From: Pocillopora verrucosa
Taxonomy: Eukaryota; Cnidaria; Anthozoa; Scleractinia; Pocilloporidae
Direction of reading: 5' to 3'
Assembly: GCF_036669915.1 (NCBI RefSeq)
Contig: NC_089318.1
Location: forward strand, 21,411,755 to 21,475,754
Length of the DNA: 64,000 nucleotides
A model generated the notes under the pieces. The model was not told the DNA's origin and did no database searches. It was given only the letters and a program-made list of their open reading frames with translations. This document shows, one piece after another, positions 38,563 through 49,839 of this stretch. Every line of letters starts with the position of its first letter. The stretch's first letter is position 1. The position numbers and the translations under genes were made by a program.

Positions 38563-39402
38563 TTGAGAACAAAACGAAATAAAAATAGTCAGGAATAGAG
38601 AGCTCGCTCGTTTAAAAGGTAATGGTTGGAATCATAACGATTCGAAAGTTTGAACGGAAAGTAGATTAAAGAGAGTTTTTCAACTGTAATAGTGTGAGAT
38701 TCTTATTCTTGTCATTTTCATTGGTCACTCTTCAATTTTGGCGAGGATTTTGTCTGTAGAATCGTAAATCTAAGATTACTTTGGTATATTTTCTTTGCCG
38801 AATGCAATTCTCACTTCTCAAACACTTAAAACACTACAACTAGTGTTCGAATTCCCCTCGTCGATTCCACTGTAAGAAATAACCTGTGCCATCCAAGCTT
38901 CGACTCTAATGTGAAGTACAAATCAAATAACATAACCGCTTCATTTTCGAGGCAATATCACGCTGGTATTTTGACATTCGGATCGACAAGAACGGTGATC
39001 AGGAATTGATCGCTACGTTTACCTCATAAACGTGATCGCTGACCAGCCGCTGAGTGAAAACAGTACGGCTCAGTGGTGAGGGGCGGGGTGAGGGGTGGGT
39101 GCAGGCAGATTATCAGAAGATTTTTTGGGAACATTCGTACATATGCATTTAGGTATCATGATAAACATTAGGATTCTCAGTCTTAATGCGAAGGCATGCT
39201 TCGTGTTGCAGACAACTTTTGTTTTACTTAGTATTCCTTTTTTTCTTTCAAATACATTTCGTTCCAAATAGGACTAGCATCAATTCATAGATTTGCAAAC
39301 AAATCTTTACCACGTAAATAAATGTGTTTAGATAATCGAGATAACCATTGAACCTCTTATATCGCGCCAAAAATAACGTTTCTTGTCTTTGCCTATCTCT
39401 GA

Positions 39403-39462
39403 GAGCATGGAGCGGCAAAGACGCGAGACACGAGTCTCGAGTCTCGCGGCTTCTCCATGCTC
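39403..39462. repeat. Short perfect-arm palindrome
   Basis: GAGCATGGAG at 39,403-39,412 pairs with CTCCATGCTC at 39,453-39,462. Inside, GCGAGAC and GTCTCGC and the centre GAGTCTCGAGTCTCG are again self-complementary, giving a near-continuous GC-rich hairpin in AT-rich DNA. It may be the core of a small inverted-repeat element. Confidence 0.6.
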
Positions 39463-39774
39463 ACAGGATACGCGTGACCGCACTATCTTCAAGAAAAATA
39501 AGAGACTGCTCGGAGTCTGTAATCCGTTCAACCATTTCATAAGAGTGACGCGAGTCTTTTCAATTGAGTGAAAAAGTCACAAACCCATTCTTTACCTCAC
39601 GAGCGTAACCACTGACCACTCACGAATTACAGAAGGCTTTTCCTTTGACGCGGAAATTGAAATCGTATCGATTATACAAAGTTATGGTGAGTTCCTTTAG
39701 AACTCCCGAGCTTGTATTGCGTTGGAAACGATTACAAGGACAGGAAGAAGTCGTTCGTTAGCGAGACGTTCATA

Positions 39775-40163
39775 ATGTCTCAGGACTGCTTTTTGAATAG
39801 CAAAGATGGAAAAAACTGTGGTTCATCGTGTGGCTTAAGTGGTTTGGTACGACTGTCTGAATGCAATGACGAAGTAAAACATCATTTGATAAGCTGCCAC
39901 CTGTCTAAAGAGATCTTAAGTGAAAATGAGCAATCTTGGCAAGGACTGGCTTATTTCACCTCGCTCAGGAGGATAAACAAAAAAATGTGGATTTGCTATA
40001 GGCATCGCCACACTTTGGGGAAGTTTTGGAGAAGTGCAAAGGTAACATGTCAGAATCCTGATCATGAAGGTATCAGGAAGTGTATCCAAGGCAGAGATGT
40101 AATTACCTTGCATGTCTCAGGACATTCAAAAGCTGTTTGGAGTTATTATTCCAGTTGAATCAG
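39775..40163 (+). pseudogene. Cys/His-rich exon of an uncharacterised cnidarian protein type, frameshifted
   Basis: From the ATG at 39,775 a frame encodes a Cys/His-rich segment: [46 protein letters not shown] and NPDHEG. The spacing suggests zinc binding. Near 40,100 the frame shifts by one: the other frame gives [18 protein letters not shown] up to a possible donor CAG|gtagtc at 40,163. From memory this matches the end of a domain common in coral and Hydra hypothetical proteins (SKEI...G...PVGSG). A possible second exon lies around 40,600-40,730 ([16 protein letters not shown] ... TRQLR, then gtaaat). It is not an array member and its function is unknown. Confidence 0.4.
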
Positions 40164-41464
40164 GTAGTCTTCACTAACATTTTCTGTTATCTATTTTTGT
40201 CTCGTGACATATCTGCTCGAAAAGAGAAGAAATTCCTTATTAGATGAAGGGTACTTAAGTACACATCACGTTGAAAAAACATAGATCCATGTATAAGTGC
40301 TTTTAATTGCAGATGGAAATATGCTCAATGTTGCTTGGTTGATAATAAATAATGTTTTTGTAGAAGATCAAATCACCTGACAACGCAATACACTTATTCA
40401 TGCGTACGGTTCACAATTATTTGCGGTCAGTTTTCCTCAGTTTGTGTGATTCTCATTAACCGGTATGATTAAATTTGCAGACTAAAACACTCCTTATTTG
40501 ATTAAGAATAATAAAAGTAAACAGTGCATGTCGGTTTTCAATTCCCAATGGATGCTACTGGGCTTTCCTTTAACTGAGAAATTTGCAATCGCTTACCTCA
40601 CTTCTCTGGGCCCATGCCGTAAGAAGCACAAGAAAAAAGTTGATGATAGTGAGTCTTGGCTGAGACAAGAAGAATCAGAGAAGAATCTACGGTCCCCAGA
40701 AACGCCACTTTTAAACACGAGACAACTAAGGTAAATTGAATGAAGTAGTATTTGTTTTTATTGAAAAACATCGTTCAGATTATAAGATACGCAAATAACT
40801 CTCCCCACCGATTTTTTCTTTAATTCTGTTAATCAGAAGTTTCAGTAATTATAAAGGCTTTCTTGTTGATCGTCTTAATAGTAACAGTTTCCAGGATTCA
40901 AGGGGAGCAAAAGAGAGAACAATTTTCTGTGCAGCTCGGTAAGGCAACGTGGCAGCTTTATACTTCTTCCGGCGTGATAACGATAATGATGACAACAATG
41001 GGAAAAAGCACCGTCCGCTAATAATAACGATTATCATAGTTATAAACAAATCTCAGTTATAGCCCTGAAAAAAGGCTCAGGGAGTCCTTTGAACTATCTA
41101 CTTCATCACGCCAGAAGTCAAAGTTGCCTACACTCATTCTAAAGTTCGTGCGATTTTACGACGAATTTTTAATTTTGGTGTGTTGCACGCGCGACTTTTG
41201 ATAGAAAAAACCTGCAAGCGACATAACTTAAAAGTTTTCCTGTAGTTACCTTTACTATGGCACTTACTTTCTAGCTATTTTAGTTGGATCGGTTAAGAAC
41301 GCCTCACTTTTTCAAAAATTTACCTTGAATTTGATCGGTTTTGGCGTGTGTGACTTAGGCGGACCGATAAGGTGTCATTCAAGTCTTCCTGTTTCCTGAT
41401 TGAAACGTGATGTTTACGAAAGTCGCCCCGATAGATAAGATAGAGTTATTATACATGGCTGTGG

Positions 41465-41490
41465 TATTTTTTTTTTTTTTTTTTTTTTTG
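41465..41490. repeat. Poly-T tract
   Basis: A run of more than 20 T residues. It could be the tail of an inserted retroelement on the - strand, but no body was recognised beside it. Confidence 0.6.
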
Positions 41491-42556
41491 CTGATTTCCG
41501 TAGTTTTTTGTAAATTGTCCTCCAAAGTTGTATGAAATTAAAATCTTGAAAAGTGTCACGACAAGCCTTCGCTCGAGTGAAATTTTATTTCCGTAAAACT
41601 CTGAAAAGTAAAGAGATCCGATCAAACGGATTGTTGTGTTAGTATACGTACATGAAAGTCTTACAACACACAAGAAACGAGCGAAATCCGTGTCTCAAGC
41701 AAAATCGACCGGACCGCTCTTACAGAGACACTCTTAAATGCGGCTTACGGCACAAACAAGTGAGGCTTCGCACGACTGTATGACGTAGTTCTAAAAATTT
41801 TCGCCAATCCTCAAAGGACCCGATGTCCTGCCTCGGAGGTTTCCAAATTTTGGCAAAACAAACAATCTTGTTTTTTTAACCGCTAAGCTGTCATGTTATG
41901 CAAGATTTCTCTGAATAAAATTTCATTGGGAAAAGGATACTTCAGTCCGATTGTATTTGGCGTGGGATGGCAGGATTTCTTTCATCTGACCCTTTTTCTT
42001 TTGAGGGAAACAAATCTGAGCTCCACTTTTACTAAATGTCTGTGATTCGTACCCTGGGTACGGTTATACTGGTAGCAATTTGGAGAACACATAGCTTCAA
42101 CGAGAAATTCTCCTCCCATCGCAAGTGTCGAAGCCATCAAAAGTAACGCAAGCGTTAACCACAACGCAAAAGGTCAGGAGGAAAAAAAGGATCCGTTCTT
42201 GTGTAGCAATTCGCGCAATATTTTTTTCAGTTTCTTCTAGAGCAAGATGGGTTTGTGATTGACAAATGGATCAATTAGCGGACGTTTGGTCAAATGATAT
42301 TAGTTTGATGCGACCGCGGCCAAAATTTGGAAAACGCAAAATTATTGCCAATAATTGAGTTGCGAAAAAAAGGAAAATATTTTAATTCGCTCTAATTTAG
42401 AAGCAATCTTTCTCAAGTTTACAAATTGGAGGTCGCATTTATTTTACTCTGCTTGCTGACAGATTTTTCAATTAAACAAACATAAAAGCTCGAATTACGA
42501 CAATATCTTTTAGTGACACTTACCAAGTGTACCACGCCAATGGATCAAGTCACAAG

Positions 42557-42578
42557 CGGCCCAATATCATATAAATTA
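42557..42578 (+). promoter_or_regulatory. Putative CCAAT/TATA core promoter of copy I
   Basis: CCCAAT plus TATAAA at 42,570-42,575, about 138 bp before the ATG. Confidence 0.4.
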
Positions 42579-42707
42579 CCGCACGTATGACAGGTGACAC
42601 AAGATAAATCCTATGTCACAAGCAGAACTGAAAACTCACTTCACTTTACAGTTTCAGACTCACTCCCAGCGGATGACAACGGATAGTTCACTCGCGCAGA
42701 AGCCATC

Positions 42708-45700
42708 ATGTCCACAATATTCCATTTGCTCTTCCTAGCATCTCTTGCAGCCAAATCTTTTTCAGGTTAGATTGTCCTGTATGATATTCTAGTTTTTTTA
42801 GTAATTTTGGCGAAAACCTGTTGAGTTATTAGCTTCAGACACTTCTCAGAAAACCACAAATTTATAAGTTGAGGCACAAGTCAAGGGGGTAAACTTTTTT
42901 CTTAAGGAAAGAAAGCAATCAATTTTTTATGATTATTTTTTTTCTTCTTGCTGAAACTGGCAGGAAGAACGAAAGGGGCTGAAGAAAGAAAAAAAGAACG
43001 AAAAGATAGCCTAAAAAAGTATTTTAATAAGTAAATAAAGTATGAGATGGAGACAGCACAATTGTGTTGCTCTTAAAGTTCAAATGAGCCAAAGTCATCT
43101 CTACCCATGGCAAGACTGAATCAAACAGTTGACCAAAATAGATGCAATGAAAACATGCCGTGAGCGAGAAATCTAGTGAAAATTTAATTTTGAGCTTAGA
43201 ATATAAACTGGTTCTTGTTTTGAACAAGGTGATTCGATTTTTTCCGTTCTTGGTTTTCATTTTAGAAGTCTTTCTTTGCCTCATCAGTTAAAGACTGGCC
43301 ACGCATTTTGTCAGTTTCCCCATAAAGTTTGCCGGTGCCCAGAAATATTTGGCGCACTTGAGTGAAAGAAACTAAAGTGTTTTAGAAACCTTATCGAGAC
43401 TTTGTATCCCTTTTTATGCTGAATTGGTGCGGGCAACTAAAGTGGAAAAAAGGGAAATTAATGCTTTTTTTAATTTGGCTGAAAAATTGTCAAATCTGCC
43501 ATTAAGTCTCAATAACTTTAAAGCCCTTCTTTCATAATTGAAGTGTCTGAAACTGCTGTAAGTCATCAAAGAAAGGTTCTGTCGATTTGTTGTAGTTATC
43601 TGAGTTTTTTTTGTAGCACATTGGTAAACCTTTCAAAGTCTTCAAAGAGTTTCCTGATAAAAACAAACAATGGCTTCTTGGCCGTTATGCGGTTTGGCTG
43701 AATGAGCTATAAATGATAATTTATCAACTTGAAGCTGTATCAATTATTTGATTTAAAATTCTGTTTTGTTTTGTTACCTTTTTTAAAAATAGAGATGATT
43801 TAAGATATTTCATCATTGCCTTTGAAGAAGAATTTGTCTCCAACTTAATTCAAACTTAGAGTTCCAGTTTTCATAAAATTATACATACAACTATCTATTG
43901 GGGCAGTGGAAATACATTTATAGTAGGAAGTAAGATGTTTCAGAATAACTTTTTTTTGGCCCAATTTCAAATCGACATTGAGAATCGACAAAATTATATA
44001 AATATATCATCTTTTGAAAGGCGTCGAAACCCGAATTTTTCTCAGGCTTCTTTTTAGCAATTTCTTCCATCACATGCAGCTCAAGTTAGCGGACCATATC
44101 TTCACTTTTATATCATAAAATAGGTTGTGGTTTGTCATCGTGGTAAATAATAATTTCAAAAAAGAATTATAATCGTTTGCCTCACGATGTGGTCGATTCG
44201 GATGTGGAGTTTTATTCATTTGAGAATCAGAAAACGATTAAATCGGAGATTCACAATCGAACACATTTATCAAATGTCAAATGCAGCAAGAAGCCTTACC
44301 CCACCAGGGAGAGACATGCAGTGAGTTCTTGTCTCAGTTTAAGTATTGTAATAGCAATTTGGTCAATATCCATTTTATCCTCCTCAATCCAGGAATGAAA
44401 AGTGCTGAACAAGATTTGGGCCCTTCTGACCAGGCAGATGAACAAAGTTATTTTCTTAAAGAGGAGTTCCATTATCTGAACGTTACTCAGATCAGAAAGT
44501 TCACGATGTTCGACATGTTTCATTGTGCCCTGGCGTGCCTCCGAAATAATTTGTGCCTCTCATTAAACATGGCCTCTTCTCGTGGAACAGAAAGAAAGCT
44601 TTGGTGCGAATTACTGTCCTCCGATAAGAACAGAAACGCTGAGAACTACCACAAAAACACGAGTTCGCATCATTTTTCCATTCTGCAGGTAAGAACACTT
44701 TAACCATTGTGTTAAAACTCTAAAACAAGGCATTTGCAAGGGAAAGTATTTAAACGTACTTGTTCTCGACGAGTTATGCTCATTCACAGCTATCGCAAGT
44801 ACTGTTCAAGTATTCACAGCGTGGTCTTAACAGTCATTTCCTCTCTTTCAGTCTCCATGTTCTTCATCGCCGTGTCAAAACAAAGGAACCTGCATCCCGA
44901 ATTTTAACTCCAACACTTTTGATTGTCTTTGTAAAGAAAGTTTCTTGGGAGAATTTTGCGAGAAAGGTAATCCATGAATATTTTTTAAATATCTTACAGT
45001 CTCTCTTCCGTACTTTTTTTAACAGTAGAATACATCTGGCTCTGACATCACACTCTATCTTTCAGCTGTAAAATCATGCAAGGAAATATATGAGGCAAAC
45101 AAGTAAGAGGCTTTAACTGTTTACTCATTTAAACATGTCTTTGCTAAAATCTTATCATCTGTGTCACTGAAGACGCAGAGGTGGCCAGCTGGTTAAAACC
45201 ACGTTGGATCTTAAAACCGAGTTCGGCGACATATCAGTCAGGAAGTTTGATGCGTACAAATGATAAAGATTGGTATCATAAGAGAGTCAATGACTTATAT
45301 AACTTCTCCAATTGTATTTTTAACAGATCAAACGTGAGTAAACTTGTTTCTCTTCATCTGGGCTCACAGCCAACCTCTGTTCTCTGTCACATGGGAGATT
45401 TTGGATGCGGAGATGGAGGATGGACACCAGTCATGAAGATTAACGGCAACAAGGTACCGTATTAAACAGCTTTTCCTCATCAATGATAATTACGCTTCGG
45501 CAAAATAAGTCTGACAACACTCGAAAAGTTCAATGAATCATGCACAAAATCACATTACGCCCAGTTAGGAAATGAGACTGCTTAAGTTTTTTGTCACTCA
45601 CCTTGAAATGTTGATGAATATGAAAGTCGCATTTTCAATTAGTTCCGCCATTGTTTCACTGCTTTGTTGAAAAAATTCTTTGACAAAAAGGCAATGAAAG

Positions 45701-46282
45701 AAGCAGGTTTGTGGTATAAATAAACCTTATAACCAGAAACGCATTCGAAAAAATTTTTTTCAGTCTACCTTTCACTATCGCTCGAATTACTGGAGTAATA
45801 CAAGTGAATACAACACTGCTGGAGGGGAGACTGGGTTCGACTCACAGGAAACGAAGTTACCTTCTTACTGGAACACATCCTTCTCCAAGATCTGTCTCGG
45901 TATGAAGATCGGTGAACGGATCAGATTCATTGTAATCAATATGAAGGCCAGCTCTCTTTACTCACTGATCGCTGACGGAAAACACCGACGCACCTCATTG
46001 GGTCGTGAAACGTGGAAGAAGCTCATTGGCTTAGAGGCCTCCCTGCAAAATAACTGTAACAGGGAAGGGTTCAACGCTAAGTGTGACAGGTTGCCATTCG
46101 CCAAAGCAAGAATCGGAATCGTTTCCAACAACGAAAATGATTGCTTGAATGGTGACTCAAGGATTGGGTTTGGTACCGGAGGGGAATGGGATGACACCAA
46201 CACGTGTGGAAACGAGGCTTCTTATGGCCCAGATAATGGAGACAAGCATATTAAGGCCATGGGATATATTTTAGTGCATTAA
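42708..46282 (+). CDS. Secreted PAN-EGF-fibrinogen-like protein, copy I (intact)
   Basis: Exons are 42,708-42,765; 44,393-44,688; 44,852-44,966; 45,066-45,102; 45,327-45,453; 45,764-46,282; 383 aa with consistent phases. The signal peptide reads [17 protein letters not shown]. The PAN is of the KEEFHYL type with Gln (CAG) at the exon end, shared with copy A. The EGF has CQNKGTC, with six cysteines kept. The fibrinogen-like domain has [15 protein letters not shown] and [10 protein letters not shown]. It is the most diverged exon 6 ([20 protein letters not shown]; one conserved Cys is Gly in DCLNGDSR), and intron 5 is unrelated in sequence to that of the other copies. No tRNA-like element is present. 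Secreted; ligand unknown. Confidence 0.85.
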
Positions 46283-47060
46283 GAATATGAAAAAAAAAAC
46301 AAAAAAAACACCGAAGAAATTTTTTTTATTCTAAAGTTTTGCTTAGAATCAGAATGATTGAAACGTTTCAAAGGATAGTAAATCAAAAAGACGAGAATGT
46401 TAGAATGTCTCTTCATTTAATGTGTCTGTAAGGAAATTTATATCAGTTGCTGCAACCTTCAAGGAAAGAGTAAACCGTTTGCTGAATTCATTGCATTAAG
46501 GCGAGTAAGTTCGCCTGCATGGATCGAAGATTCCGGCTTCGAGCCTCGACTTCCCAGGCTCCATACTTACTTCTCACATTATCTCTTCCCCCTCCCCCTC
46601 CCATCCTTAAATGGGAAAATTAGCAACTGTTCAATGAGCGCTTGTTGGATATGAGATGATAAACGGGCTGATTTGGCTACAATCGTCTTATATCCAACAA
46701 GTGCCAGTGGAATAATTGTTTTATTAAAAACGCCACAAAACATGGATAAATCTTTCCAACTTTCTTTAGTAAGAACAAACGGAATGTTAAAATGTACAAG
46801 AACACTTTCGGTTTAACTTGTCTTCATGCATGCCCATTGTATAATGGCTAATAACCCATGATGGCTAAACCAAAGAAAACTCTTGAAATGCATTATCCAA
46901 TGATCCAGTTGTTAATAATGATGAATACATGCGAACTATAAGGGAAATCAATGTTAGGGGCTAACCTACAGAGGGATCTGCATCTGGTCGTTGACGAGAG
47001 GTTTCTTTAGGCTACGGAAGTGGAGATAGGTTCCACACTCTATGTGAGACAGTGTAGAAT
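46283..47060. other. Intergenic, right end of the array
   Basis: No gene is seen. An inverted repeat at 46,638-46,702 (CTTGTTGGATAT ... ATATCCAACAAG) is probably a short hairpin-type element. Confidence 0.45.
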
Positions 47061-47356
47061 GCACACCTATCCTACCTCACCTTTAGAGGCAGATCTAAGA
47101 GAGAACTTTTGACGTAGGGGAGGGGGGGGAGAGGAAAGCACACCCCTCCTACCTCATCTTTAGAGGCAGATCTAAGAGAGAACTTTTGACGTAGGGGAGG
47201 GGGGGAGGAACGCACACCCCTCCTACCTCACCTTTAGAGGCAGATCTAAGAGAGAACTTTTGACGTAAGGGAGGGGGAAGGAAAGCACACCCCTCCTACC
47301 TCACCTTTAGAGGCAGATCTAAGAGAGAACTTTTGACGTAGGAGAGGGGGGGGGGG
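47061..47356. repeat. Minisatellite, four units of 72-77 bp
   Basis: Units start at 47,061, 47,138, 47,212 and 47,285. Each reads gcacacc..tcctacctcac, then a block around agatctaagagagaac, then a G-run of variable length. The G-run is the main source of length difference between units. Confidence 0.9.
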
Positions 47357-49839
47357 TCCAAACTTCCTAACACTCCAAAACACAGACATGTTTTTCAAAC
47401 TTTTAGCTCAGAAATATCGCGAAACAAGAAAATAATAAATAATTCATAATTAACAATTATTTACGGAAGGCGAAATGAATGTTGATGAATAATCTCTGGG
47501 ACGAAGTCGAGGGGATTATTCAACAATGTTCGCTGAGCCTGAGGGATATAATTGTTTTAATATGATAATTGCTAAGGTGCTTTCGAATTCTGCTCTAAAT
47601 TGTAGGAACAAAGAAGCATCGCGTATATTTTGTTTCAATTGTGTTGATTGCCAGTATTAAGATAAGCAAACAGTTTGAACAGGCTTATTTAATGTAATTA
47701 ACAAAAACTTCAAATTATTCTTTTGAAAAAGTGTTCTGTCAATCGTTTAGCATTTTTTGTGCTCTTCGCAATTAAATTTTCTTGTATAACGTTTATCACC
47801 TCCTCGGAAACATTGACATAACGCGAGGCAGCCATTCTGAGATTTGGCGCCCCTGCTATAGTTGCCTCGAGCAATGTGATTATAGCAAAATATGACGCAA
47901 TCCTTGACCAATCAGAGCGCACTCACCTCTATAATAACCAATTATACTAATGTTGTATAGCACGCGATCCTATCTTTGCAAGAATGTTTGTGTCAGATGG
48001 GTCCAATGGTTCGATGGGAAGGGGTAACTGACCCTCCCCCCCCCCCCGTCCCGTTCCTTCATTGACTCTGTCATGAACTCATTTGGGGATCACAAACAAA
48101 CCCAGCGAAGTTCCATTTTGTTTCATAGGAAATCAAAGTGCTCTGTGAGCAAACTCGTCAATTGACACATGATTTTTTGGATTATGTTTAATGCTATCTG
48201 GTCTAGGGAATTTTGTAGTTGATTGTCATATCTAGAGTACGAGCAGTAGTTCAGTGTTCGTTAATGTAGCAAAGAAACAAAGTAACGTTGGGATAATAAG
48301 GCATTACCATTGAAATGATCATGCTATTGCATTTGACAACGGTGGATGATGTCATGTGTTTTAAACGTATATCTATATATTTCTGTTTCTGGTTCAAAAG
48401 AAAAGGTTGGAAGTAAATGTGGGTGAAAAGTGAAATTTACTGTCTATCATTGTAAATATTAGAAAATTAAGGAAATACTTTCTTAATGAAAACATTAACG
48501 ATTCCCTCTTTATCAAATGAGACAAACGGGAACGAGTTTTGAGTGATATAACTAAGCCAGGACTGCAACCGTCATTTTGGATCTCCGCCTAGGTAGATTT
48601 TAGTCACGTGCTGGGCAACGTATAATCAATAACAAGATAGATTTTCATTTCAGGCCTATTTATCAATTTTGTGGTGTGTAACTTTCGCATTTTAGTACGT
48701 AATATGTACTTTGAATCTTTAAATTGTCTTGAAACTTAGAAGAAAATTGTTCTTTAAAAATTCACTGAAAATCGGTAGCTAAAATTGTTTGTTTAGGTGT
48801 TATTTGATTTTCGTGTTAACTTGTAATTTCGTTAGTCGCCGGCATCTTCTGTTGTTTCACAGAGGAAAAACACACGATACGAAACGTAATGATCGATTTT
48901 GTTCTCAATCTCACGCCGTAACAGAAAAAGCTTTTGAACATCTGTAAACTCCGAGCGCTTCGCAGTAAGTGATATTTTCAATGAATCTTCGGATTGTTTT
49001 CAAGTTCAAGGATGGTAAATTACAATTTTATGAAAAGCGAAGGTTGTTCTGTTATTTCAGTGTGAATCCTTGCATACCTGCCAGTCGCTGGCGCCGCTTG
49101 TTGAAACTAAAACGAAAAAAAAAATTACTTTAAGATTACCATTGGCTTCTTTGTCACCCCACCACTATTCTTAGCAACAAAGGTCGCCATTTCGTTTGTT
49201 TATTGCTCGCCAAAAACTATCAAATTCACTCAAAAGCCTAAAATCGAAATAGAGTTTACAGGAATCAACCAATCGAGCGAGCGAGCGAGTGCCATCCCCC
49301 ACATCATATTTACAACTCGCTCTTGCGCATGCGCGCAATTCACGAGTTAAAAAGGGCTGATCCGGCAGAAACTATTTCATTATTTATTGCAATTTTGTCC
49401 ATTATAATAAACCTTAAATCATTTACAACATTTCCTTTATATTTGCCTCTTTTGATCACACAAATTGCGCTCTAATTAGGAACTGCAGTCACAAGATGTT
49501 TTTAATAGACGCCATGCTCTCAAAGATGCATAAGAGACTATATCTCACAATATCACAGAGGTAGACCCCACAAAAGGAAACATGATTCTTCTCTAAGAAC
49601 TTTCTTTGATTACTAAGTTCAATACTATAGGCCAGTGCTTTGAACTGTAAAAATAAAGCCTAATTGGCAAATAAAGATCATTTCAAAAGAGCGAAAAAGA
49701 ATAATTTCAACTGAATTGTTCCACCCTTTTCGAGCTTGAAAAGCTTTGAGGAGGTATGTCTGTTTTATTTGGAACAGTGGGTCTTTTACAGACTTAACTC
49801 GTCTGCTCTTAACGAACAAACATTTTTGGATCTTCAGGG
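47357..49839. other. Intergenic region without a recognised gene
   Basis: AT-rich DNA with a C-homopolymer near 48,036-48,047 and a short GAGC simple repeat near 49,277-49,290. The small open frames here are unrelated to either neighbour. The right end contains the 3' UTR of the TRAF gene, with AATAAA on the - strand at 49,764-49,769, about 70 bp past its stop. Confidence 0.5.

Noticed and set aside
41465-41490. Tail of a retrotransposed gene copy
   Set aside because: No coding or retroelement body was found next to the homopolymer.
47061-47356. CRISPR-like array
   Set aside because: Units are contiguous tandem repeats without unique spacers, and the window is eukaryotic.
47710-47922. Short - strand gene in the intergenic region
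   Set aside because: Seventy codons with no recognisable domain, splice context or paralogue; lies in repeat-like AT-rich DNA.
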